64,000 nt of DNA from Streptomyces shenzhenensis (GTDB lineage Bacteria; Actinomycetota; Actinomycetes; Streptomycetales; Streptomycetaceae): positions 62,001 through 126,000 of the forward strand of contig NZ_PENI01000007.1 in assembly GCF_003688995.1 (NCBI RefSeq). The letters are read 5' to 3'. A program made the translations under genes and the position numbers. Shown one piece after another: positions 34,016 to 42,117 of the stretch (position 1 is the stretch's first letter; each line of letters begins with the position of its first letter). Below the pieces are notes generated by a model. The model did not search any database. It was not told the origin of the DNA and saw nothing but the letters and a program-made list of their open reading frames with translations.

Positions 34016-37000
34016 TCAGCGCCGGCCCACGGACGGCGCGAACCACTCGTAGTAGGGCGTGTCCGCGTTCCATGTGCCGGGCCGGCCCTGGGCGTCCTTC
34101 GTCACGAAGACGCTCGGCTCGGAGGCGGTGACACCGCCGCCGCCGGAGCGGGCCGTGACGAACCACGCGTGGGTGGAGCCGGGCTTGAGGTTCCGCCACG
34201 TCACCGAGGCGACCTCACCGGACGTGACCTTCGTGCGCCCGATGACGCTGACGGGGTTGTACAGCGCGACCGAGTCGGTCTCGAAGGTCGTCTTGCGGGA
34301 GGTGAGGTCGACCGGCAGCACCATGTTGTCCTCGGTGCCGTCGTACCGGTGGTTGGTGTCGTACTCGGTGGCGCCGAACTCGTCGAGCAGCGGCGAGTAC
34401 GTGTCGACGGTCAGCTCGGAGCGGGCCACGTCGAACTGCAGCAACCGGAAGAAGCTCGCGCCGAACTGGAGCTGGCTGTCGGGCTGGTAGCCGCCGATCT
34501 CGGTGAGCCCGAGCCGGTCCGCGGACACCGTGTAGAACTGGTAGTCCGCGAGCAGCTCGACCACGTCGTGGCTGATCTCGCCGACCTTCGGCTTCACGTT
34601 GGTGCCCACGCCGTGCTCATGACCGGCGAGGATCAGAAAAACGTTCGGGTTGTCCTGGACCACCGTCTTGAACAGCATCGAGCCGTCGGGCGCGGAGAAC
34701 GGGGCCCCGCGGCCGTCGGGGTGGGTGCTGGGCGCGAGGTAGTCGTGCGAGAGCAGGATGCCGTTGCGGTCGGGGAAGCGCTTGAAGATCGAGTCGGCCC
34801 ATTCGGCCTCCTCGCGCGTCACCCCGTAGGACAGGCCGACCACGACGAAGTCCTGGCCGCCGGCCGAGAACAGGTCGTAGTGGTTCTGGTTGTCGCCGGC
34901 CCGCCAGGGTCCGCCGTAACTGGCGTGCTCCCAGCCCTGCGACAGCGCCTGGTAGCGGTCGGGGCCGTAGTACTTGTTGTAGATGGCGTCCGGGCCGGTC
35001 TCGGTTCCCGACTGGTTGTCGTGGTTGCCCGCGATCACACCGTTCGGGATGCCCGCGTCGTCCAGGATCTTCTGCTGCGCGGAGGACACCTCCAGCTCGC
35101 CGACGACCTGCTTCTGCATGGCCTCGTCGGCGGGCTTGCGGATGTTGTTCTCGATGATGTCGCCGGTGTGGGCGACATAGGCGATCTTCCGCTTGTCCTT
35201 GTTGTCGACGACCCAGCGGGCGACGTCCCCGTACGCCTTCTGCCAGACCGCGCGCTCCTCGGGCGTCTCCTGCTCCACCGCGCCCTCGGAGAGGTACTGC
35301 GTGTCGGTGTAGTGGACGATCGAGAAGTCGTACGAGCCGGGGTCGGCGAACGCGTTCGGGTCACCGGCGTCGATGTCGTCGGCGAACGGGTCCTCGCCGG
35401 TCACCATGACGTGGACCTGCTGGCGGTCGACGTAGGCGCGGTCCAGTACGGCGGTGAGCACCGTGTTGCCCTCGGCGGCACCGCGGGCGCTGTTGACGAC
35501 GTCCCACTGGCCGGTGCCGTTGTTCCACACCCGCAGCGAGGCGAGGCGCTCGGGGTCGATGACGCCCTCCCAGCGCAGCACCGGCTGGTCGACGTGGCCC
35601 TTCACCTGGACGTCGAACCGCTGGAAGGTGACGTCGGATGAGGCCGGTGCGGCGAGCGTCCTGCCGTCGGCGGGCGCGAGACCCGCGGCCTTGACCTTCT
35701 TCTCGCCCTTGACCTTCAGCGTGGTCGGCACGGCGGTGGCCGTGCCCTGGTACACCTGGCCCGGGGTGAGGATCTCGGCCTCGGAGAACGTGGCGGTCAC
35801 CTTGCCGCCGTCGGGCTCGGCCACCTTCGCGGACAGCTTGACGTTCCGGCCGGCGTCGGTGGTGCCGGACGCGGGCGTCAGCTGCGCGGGGGTGTCCGGG
35901 ATGCCCGCGGAGGTGAACTTCACCTCGCGGGTGCCGGTGTTGCCCAGGGAGTCGGTGGCGGTCACAGAGAGCGTGTGCGCTCCCGCGGACAGGCCGGGCC
36001 CGATCTCGGCGCCGGCCTTGACCGCCTTGCCGTCGAGCTTGATGTCCGGGCCGTTCACGACGCCGGAGAAGTCCTTCATCTGCACGCCGAGCACGACCGA
36101 CGCGGTGATCCGCTGCCCGGCCCTGGGGGTGCTGCTCGCGACCTCGGGCGCCGAGTTGTCGGTGGCCAGGACGCGGGTGGCGGTCTTGCCGGACTTCGAG
36201 ACGGCGGCCAGCGTGTGCTGCCCGTCCTTGATCTTCGTGGTGTCGAGGTCGGCGCGGACCCCCTTGGCCGGGCCGTCCACGAAGAACTCCAGGTCGACCT
36301 CGGTCAGCGGGTTGACGTTGTCACCGCAGTTGCCGTCGCCGAAGCTGTAGGAGCCCTTGACCATACGCCCCTCGGCGGTGCCGCCGAGGGGCGTCAGCGT
36401 GATGCCGGAGAGCGCGAAGTCGTCCCGGTTGTCGCCGCAGGAGGTGGCGTAGGTGCCGGCGACGACGTCGATGGTGTTCCAGCCGGGCACCAGCCACTCG
36501 TTGGGGAACGTCAGATCGACGTGCCGGCTGACGTAGTCGGCGTCCAGCACCAGCTTCTGGCCGTTCACCAGGATGTAGTTCTGGTACCGGGCCTCGATCG
36601 AGTTGCTGCCCACGGTGAAGCCGAGGGTGGCGTCGCCGGTGCCGAGCGTGTCGGTGACGGCGACGGCCGGGGCGTCGATCGTGTAGTGCAGGTCGACCTC
36701 GCGGAGGCGGTCGGCCGAGCTGCCGCAACTGCCGTCGCCCATCGCGTAGGACGCGGCGATGTCCTTGCCGGTGACGGTGGCGCCGTCCAGGGCGAGGCCG
36801 AGGCCGGAGATGTCGAAGTCGTCGCGGTTGTTGCCGCAGCTCTCCTTGTAGGGGCCGGTGACGACCTTGATGATGTTGTCACCGGGCACCAGGTACCGGG
36901 CGGGGATCGCGATGTTCACCCGCTGGCTGACCCAGGTGCCGCCCAGGTCGATCCGCTTGCCGTTGACCAGCAGATAGTTGTCGTACTTGTCGTCGAGCGA

Positions 37001-37999
37001 GTTGGCGCCGACGTCGAAGTAGAACGTGGCCGCGCCGTTGCCCAACTGGGGTGCGGAGACCGGCTTGGCGCCGTCCACGGTCAGCGAGGACACCTCGCCG
37101 TCGGCGCCCGCCGGGAAGGTGGCGAACACGGACTGTCCGCCCTTGACCAGCGTGCCGTCCTTGGGGAGCAGCCGGGGGGCGCCCGCCGGGGCGTTGTTGA
37201 CGGTCACCTTGTTGGTCACCGTCTTGCGCGAGGCGGTGGTCGCGGTGAGGGTGTGCTCGCCGTTGGCGAGCTTCGTGGTGTCCAGGTCGCTCCGCAGGCC
37301 GGTGGTGCCCTGCGGGTCGCCGAGCGCGAAGAAGCTGAGGGTCGCCTCCTTCAGCAGCGAGCTGTTGGAGCCGCAGTTGCCGTCGCCGAAGGAGTACGTG
37401 TATTCGTTCTCCTCGCCGTCCGCGACCTCGCCGAGCAGGGTCAGCTGGATGTCCGACAGCACGAAGTCGTCGTGGTTGGTGCCGCACGAGGTCTCGATGG
37501 TGCCGGCGAAGATCTGGATCTTGTTCTCGCCCTTGACGAGGTGCTCGTTCGGGATCTCGACGGTGCCGCGCTCGTTGACGAGGTCGCCGATGTCCGCCCG
37601 GTACTCGCCGTTGACCAGCACGTAGTTGTGGTAGCGGGCTTCCGTCGAGTTCGAGCCGACGTCGAAGCTCAGCCGGGACACCCCGACGGTCTTCCTGGCG
37701 TCGATCGTCTTCCCGTCGACGGCGAGCTGTGTCACGGAGTCGCCGGCCAGGGTCGGGACGGCCGCGACCTGCTGGGTGCCCTCCAGGTACGACCCCTCGC
37801 CGGGGCTGAGGGTGGGCAGGGTCGTCGCGTTCGGGCTCGACGCGTTCTTCTTGTCCGTGGCGCGCTGGTCCGTGTCGGTGTCGGCGTACGCCACCGTCAG
37901 GTTTCCGCCCACCAGGACGAGCGCGGTCAGCGCGGCGCCCGCGAGCCGCTGTCCGCCGGATCCACCACCCTGCCGTCTTCGCCGCAGTGTTGGCCGCAT
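34016..37999 (-). CDS. Large secreted metallophosphoesterase with tandem repeat domains
   Basis: A 1327-residue exported protein. After a signal peptide (residues 1-37, ending TVAYA) come three copies of an approximately 100-residue module near residues 110-205, 325-420 and 460-555. Each has F(D/T)VG(S/A)NS, NYxLVNG, SCGxNxDDF and a (S/A)(F/M)GDG(N/S)CG end. Ig-like segments follow, then a calcineurin-like phosphoesterase domain (about 890-1180) with VHYTDTQYL, VAHTGDIIENN, AGNHDNQSG, LLSHDYL and LAGHEHGVG supplying the metal ligands. An FN3-like domain ends the protein. Substrate unknown; extracellular phosphodiesters or glycan phosphates are plausible. GGAAGGAC precedes the ATG. Confidence 0.88.
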   Translation of the reverse strand: MRPTLRRRRQGGGSGGQRLAGAALTALVLVGGNLTVAYADTDTDQRATDKKNASSPNATTLPTLSPGEGSYLEGTQQVAAVPTLAGDSVTQLAVDGKTIDARKTVGVSRLSFDVGSNSTEARYHNYVLVNGEYRADIGDLVNERGTVEIPNEHLVKGENKIQIFAGTIETSCGTNHDDFVLSDIQLTLLGEVADGEENEYTYSFGDGNCGSNSSLLKEATLSFFALGDPQGTTGLRSDLDTTKLANGEHTLTATTASRKTVTNKVTVNNAPAGAPRLLPKDGTLVKGGQSVFATFPAGADGEVSSLTVDGAKPVSAPQLGNGAATFYFDVGANSLDDKYDNYLLVNGKRIDLGGTWVSQRVNIAIPARYLVPGDNIIKVVTGPYKESCGNNRDDFDISGLGLALDGATVTGKDIAASYAMGDGSCGSSADRLREVDLHYTIDAPAVAVTDTLGTGDATLGFTVGSNSIEARYQNYILVNGQKLVLDADYVSRHVDLTFPNEWLVPGWNTIDVVAGTYATSCGDNRDDFALSGITLTPLGGTAEGRMVKGSYSFGDGNCGDNVNPLTEVDLEFFVDGPAKGVRADLDTTKIKDGQHTLAAVSKSGKTATRVLATDNSAPEVASSTPRAGQRITASVVLGVQMKDFSGVVNGPDIKLDGKAVKAGAEIGPGLSAGAHTLSVTATDSLGNTGTREVKFTSAGIPDTPAQLTPASGTTDAGRNVKLSAKVAEPDGGKVTATFSEAEILTPGQVYQGTATAVPTTLKVKGEKKVKAAGLAPADGRTLAAPASSDVTFQRFDVQVKGHVDQPVLRWEGVIDPERLASLRVWNNGTGQWDVVNSARGAAEGNTVLTAVLDRAYVDRQQVHVMVTGEDPFADDIDAGDPNAFADPGSYDFSIVHYTDTQYLSEGAVEQETPEERAVWQKAYGDVARWVVDNKDKRKIAYVAHTGDIIENNIRKPADEAMQKQVVGELEVSSAQQKILDDAGIPNGVIAGNHDNQSGTETGPDAIYNKYYGPDRYQALSQGWEHASYGGPWRAGDNQNHYDLFSAGGQDFVVVGLSYGVTREEAEWADSIFKRFPDRNGILLSHDYLAPSTHPDGRGAPFSAPDGSMLFKTVVQDNPNVFLILAGHEHGVGTNVKPKVGEISHDVVELLADYQFYTVSADRLGLTEIGGYQPDSQLQFGASFFRLLQFDVARSELTVDTYSPLLDEFGATEYDTNHRYDGTEDNMVLPVDLTSRKTTFETDSVALYNPVSVIGRTKVTSGEVASVTWRNLKPGSTHAWFVTARSGGGGVTASEPSVFVTKDAQGRPGTWNADTPYYEWFAPSVGRR

Positions 38000-38541
38000 C
38001 AGCAGCCGTCCTTCCTGATCGCTCCAACAGGGAAGGGCACATCGCGAACCAAACCGGACATGCCCATGGCGAATCCTGGGCACCTCAGGTGAACACCGGT
38101 GGTTGTGCCGGAGACGATCAGCGGAATGAACTTCCCATGCCTGAACCGGAAAGGCGTGTACGTCGTCGGCATTGCCCGCGGCCGGGCCCATGTCTTGCAT
38201 GCCCGGCCGAAGGCGCCCGCCGCGGCGCCGTCCGTCACGGCGAACTCGGCGCCCGGTCGGTGCCGTTGACGGACCGGCCGGCCTGATACTCGGCCATTCC
38301 GGCGCCGGTGAGCGGGTAGTAGTCGGACAACCGCCCGCCCTCATGCGCCGGGTTCGGTGTCCCGCTCGCAACGGCTGGCCGAGGAGGGGTTCGTGCCACC
38401 GGAGCTGCTGGGCTGAGGAGCGGTCCGGCCGTCCGCTGACGGGCAGTTCCGTGCCGCACCCGCAGCACGGATCTCAAGAACGCCCGGCCAGCCATGTCAT
38501 GTTCAGTGTGGCGTTGCTGCGGATGAATAGTTTCATCGGCC
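38000..38541. other. 542-bp divergent promoter region of two phosphoesterase genes
   Basis: No convincing gene. A short dyad GATGAA-TAGT-TTCATC (38522-38537) lies just before the + strand start at 38542, which has no Shine-Dalgarno. Single GTTCACC-like words occur, but no 11-bp direct repeats, so a Pho box is not supported. Confidence 0.4.
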
Positions 38542-41500
38542 ATGAACTCACTTGACCACGACACTGCCGGGCTCACCCGCCGCGGACTCATCGTCGGCGC
38601 GGTCGCCGCCACGCTCGTCGCCTCCGGCGGCGTCGCAACCGCGAATCCCGGCCGGACGACCGGATCGAGACCGGCCGGGAGCGGCGGCGCCGCTCCCGCC
38701 GGTTCGGCGCACGGCTCCCTCGACCACACCGTCCCGCGGTACCGGACGACCGTCCCCGGCGAGTCCGTCGAGGTGGACCGGGTGGACCGCCCCGTGGCCC
38801 CCGGGATCGTCCTCACCACCTTCGACACGTTCGGCCGCAGCGGCTGGACCCGGGTGCACGTGCTCAACGCCGACCTGGGCGACGCGTCGGTCGGCGTCGA
38901 CCTCGTCGCCGGCAAGGTGAGCGAGACCCGGACGGTCTCCGCCGCCGCCGACGCGCAGCACTCGGTCGCCGCCGTCAACGGTGACTTCTACGACATCACC
39001 GAGACCAACGCGGCCATCGGCCCCGAGGTGCAGAGCGGCCGGTTGCGCAAGGGAACCAACCAGCGCTCCACCGTCGTGACGGTCGGTGCCGACCGGGTGG
39101 CCCGGCTCGCCGACTTCCTCATCGCGGGCACGGTCACCGTGGCCGGAACCAAACGGTCGCTGGCCGCGCTCAACTCCCCCGGCGTGCCCGCCGACGGCAT
39201 CACCGTGTTCACTCCGGAGTGGGGACCAGGAAACCGGACGCTCATCCAGGGGGCCGGCCCGTACACCGAACTCGTCGTCACGGACGGCAGGATCACCGCC
39301 GTCGCCACCGAACTGACCGACACGCCCGTACCGGACAACGGCCTGATAGTCGTCGGCCGCGGCGCCGCGGCCGCCCAACTGGCCACCGCCCGCCAGGGCG
39401 ACGCCGTCTCCGTGGCGTTCGAGCCGAGGACCGACGGCGCCGCGGCGCCGCACATGGCGCTCGGCAGCAACGCGGTACTGGTCCGCGGCGGTTCGGCGAT
39501 CACCTTCCCGTCCAACGACAACAACAACGCGCGCAAGCCGCGCACGGTCATCGGCTGGCTGGACGGCGGACGCCGGCTGCTGCTCGTCGCGATCGACGGA
39601 TCGGCCGCGTTCTCCGCCGGGCTCGGCTTCGACGACACGGCCGAGCTGATGGTGCGCCTCGGCGCCACCGAGGCGTTCATGCTCGACGGCGGCGGCTCCA
39701 CCGAGATGGTCGCGCGGCGCCCGGGCGACGGCGCGGTCAGCGTCGTCAACACCCCCTCGGACGGCAACGAACGGCCGGTGCCCAACGCCGTCGGCCTGTT
39801 CGGCCCGAAGGGATCCGGCACCCTGCGCGGACTCGACGTGCGTCCCGGAGCCGACCGGGTGGTTCCCGGACTCACCCTGAACGTCGATGTCGCCGGCTAC
39901 GACGAGACATGGTCGCCCGTGGCCGTCGACCGGCACCCCGTCACCTGGACCGCCCACCCGGGCTCGCTCGGCCGGGCGAACGACGGCGTCTTCCGCGCCG
40001 GGAAGCCGGGCGCGGGCACGCTGCGCGCCCGGTCCGGCCGGGCCCGGGGCGAGCGCGAACTCCGCGTCGTCGGCGAGCTGCACCGACTGGCCTTCGCCCA
40101 GCGGGCGCTCACGGTCGAGCCCGGCGCGACGGCGGCCGTCGGCCTCGTCGGACACGACGCCGACGGGTTCGACGCCCCGGTGTCGGCCCACGACGTCACG
40201 CTCGACTACGACAGGTCCGTGATCAGCGCGACCGCACGGTCCGACGGCAGCCTCGGCATCACCGCGGGCCAGGACGCCGACGGCAAGGCCACGCTCGTCA
40301 CGGCCACGGTGGCCGGAGTGACGGCGAGGCTCGCGGTGACCGTGGGCCTGAACGACGTCCCGCTGGCCGAGTTCGAGCCGGGCGAGACGTGGACCGCGGC
40401 CTCCGCCCAGGGCACCGCCTCCGTCGGCACCGTGCCGGCGGCGGACCGGCCCGGCGCTCCCGCCGACAACCACGCCCTACGCCTCACCTACGACTTCACC
40501 GGGAAACCCAGCACCTCGGCGGCGTACGCGGTCGCGTCCGCCCCGATCACCCTGCCCGCCGGGACCAAGCGGCTGGCGCTGTGGGTCAACGGGGACGGGC
40601 GGGGTCACTGGCTGCGCGCCATGCTGCGCTCGCAGGGCACCACGAACGTGCCGTTCACCTTCAGCACCACCGTGGACTGGACCGGCTGGCGTCAGGTCGT
40701 CGGCGACCTGCCCAGCGGCTTCTCGGACCCCATCACCCTGCTGCGCGTCTACATCGCCGAGACGTCGCAGACCAACAAGAACGCCGGGCAGTTGACGTTC
40801 GACGCGCTGACCGCCCAGGTCGGGCAGCAGCCCGACACCGCCGAGGCACCGCAGCCGGACCCCTATGTGATCGAGCAGGGCGGCATTCCGCACGGCCGGT
40901 GGACGTTCGCGGTCCTGTCCGATCTGCATGTCAGCGCGGCGGCGGGGCCCGACTCCTTCTCGGCCCGGCAGGCGGCCCTCGCGCTGGACCAGGCGGTCGC
41001 GAGCGAGCCCGACTTCATCCTCATCAACGGCGACTTCGTGGACAACAACGGTGCCGCGGACTTCGCCCTCGCCGACAAGCTGCTCGGCGACCATGTGCCG
41101 AGCGGGCTGCCGGTCCACTGGACGCCGGGCAACCACGAGGCCGGTCTGTCGGCCACCGGGGGCCTCGACGCCTTCCTGTCCGCGACCGGCCGGCCGAACA
41201 AGCAGGTCTTCGACCACAAGGGGACCCGGTTCATCCTGCTGGACTCGCACACCGGCGACATGCGCACCTCCGACTGGGAACAGGTTCCGCTGCTGAAGTC
41301 CGAGTTGGCGAAGGCGGCCCAGGACCGGTCGGTCACCGGCGTGGTGGTCTCCTTCCACCACCCGCTGCACGATCCGTCGGGAGCCGAGTCCTCGCAGCTG
41401 TCCGACCAGTTGCAGGCCGGCCTCCTCAAGCGCTGGCTCGCGGACTTCCGGGAGACCTCCGGGAAACCGATCGCGCTGTTCACCGGGCACGCCCACACCG

Positions 41501-42012
41501 CGTCGGTCACCCGCGCCGACGGCGTGCTCGACGTCACCACTCCGGCCGTGGGCAAGACGCCGTACAGCTCGCCCGATCAGGGCGGGTTCTTCGGCTGGAT
41601 GAACGTCGGCGTCGATCCGCGTCCGGCCCGGATCAGGGCCGGACGGCCCAGCCCTCGGACCCGGGACTGGCTCCGGGCCGAGAGCCGGCCGCTCATCGAC
41701 ACGATCACACTGTCGGCGCCCGGCCAGGTCGAGGTGGGCTCCCGCGCGGCGGTCTCGGCGACGGCCGGCACGAGCGAGTTCGGCCTCACCTTCCCGCTGC
41801 GCTTCCCGGCCAGCGTCACCTGGGGCGGCGGTTCCGGGCTCGTCGTCGCCCGGTCCGCGTCCGAGGTCCGCGCGGCCGGGCGCGACCCGAGGACGCGTGC
41901 CGTGCTCGATCTGACGTCCGGCACGCTCATCGCCGTACGCCCCGGGACGGTCACGGTCACGGTGACGTCGGGCGGCCTGACCGACTCCGCGACCGTCGAC
42001 CTCGTCTCCTGA
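38542..42012 (+). CDS. Tat-exported phosphodiester glycosidase (NAGPA)-metallophosphoesterase fusion
   Basis: A 1156-residue secreted protein. Residues 1-36 look like a Tat signal (LTRRGLIVGAVAATLVASGG). Residues about 75-430 form an NAGPA/DUF2233 phosphodiester glycosidase domain (VNGDFYDI near 143; MLDGGGSTEMVAR near 378), which removes GlcNAc from phosphodiesters. Ig-like and carbohydrate-binding-like segments follow (residues 430-770), then a calcineurin-like phosphoesterase domain from 789 (FAVLSDLHVS, INGDFVDNN, TPGNHEAG, FHHPLHDP, FTGHAHT) and a final Ig-like domain. The combination suggests stepwise breakdown of sugar-phosphodiester polymers such as teichoic acids. It is divergent from the other large phosphoesterase. 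Confidence 0.88.
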   Translation: MNSLDHDTAGLTRRGLIVGAVAATLVASGGVATANPGRTTGSRPAGSGGAAPAGSAHGSLDHTVPRYRTTVPGESVEVDRVDRPVAPGIVLTTFDTFGRSGWTRVHVLNADLGDASVGVDLVAGKVSETRTVSAAADAQHSVAAVNGDFYDITETNAAIGPEVQSGRLRKGTNQRSTVVTVGADRVARLADFLIAGTVTVAGTKRSLAALNSPGVPADGITVFTPEWGPGNRTLIQGAGPYTELVVTDGRITAVATELTDTPVPDNGLIVVGRGAAAAQLATARQGDAVSVAFEPRTDGAAAPHMALGSNAVLVRGGSAITFPSNDNNNARKPRTVIGWLDGGRRLLLVAIDGSAAFSAGLGFDDTAELMVRLGATEAFMLDGGGSTEMVARRPGDGAVSVVNTPSDGNERPVPNAVGLFGPKGSGTLRGLDVRPGADRVVPGLTLNVDVAGYDETWSPVAVDRHPVTWTAHPGSLGRANDGVFRAGKPGAGTLRARSGRARGERELRVVGELHRLAFAQRALTVEPGATAAVGLVGHDADGFDAPVSAHDVTLDYDRSVISATARSDGSLGITAGQDADGKATLVTATVAGVTARLAVTVGLNDVPLAEFEPGETWTAASAQGTASVGTVPAADRPGAPADNHALRLTYDFTGKPSTSAAYAVASAPITLPAGTKRLALWVNGDGRGHWLRAMLRSQGTTNVPFTFSTTVDWTGWRQVVGDLPSGFSDPITLLRVYIAETSQTNKNAGQLTFDALTAQVGQQPDTAEAPQPDPYVIEQGGIPHGRWTFAVLSDLHVSAAAGPDSFSARQAALALDQAVASEPDFILINGDFVDNNGAADFALADKLLGDHVPSGLPVHWTPGNHEAGLSATGGLDAFLSATGRPNKQVFDHKGTRFILLDSHTGDMRTSDWEQVPLLKSELAKAAQDRSVTGVVVSFHHPLHDPSGAESSQLSDQLQAGLLKRWLADFRETSGKPIALFTGHAHTASVTRADGVLDVTTPAVGKTPYSSPDQGGFFGWMNVGVDPRPARIRAGRPSPRTRDWLRAESRPLIDTITLSAPGQVEVGSRAAVSATAGTSEFGLTFPLRFPASVTWGGGSGLVVARSASEVRAAGRDPRTRAVLDLTSGTLIAVRPGTVTVTVTSGGLTDSATVDLVS

Positions 42013-42117
42013 CGCGGCGGGACCCTCGGTGACGGGGCAAAAGCCCCCGACTCGCGGCCGGCCCGCCGGCCGGCCGCGGGCGGTCCGGCGGCCCAGCGGC
42101 GGGGCGGAGCCGACGGG

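Noticed and set aside
33719-38092. Very long open frames antisense to the phosphoesterase gene (for example 33719-35641 and 35975-38092 on +)
   Set aside because: Their translations are rich in Val/Arg/Gly/Asp without domains; they are third-position GC shadows of the real gene.
38235-38420. Short protein-like pieces (for example LAEEGFVPPELLG on +) in the phosphoesterase intergenic region
   Set aside because: Too short and without start signals; cannot be distinguished from chance.
38000-38541. Possible Pho boxes between the two phosphoesterase genes
   Set aside because: Only isolated GTTCA words were found; no 11-bp direct repeats as required for PhoP sites.
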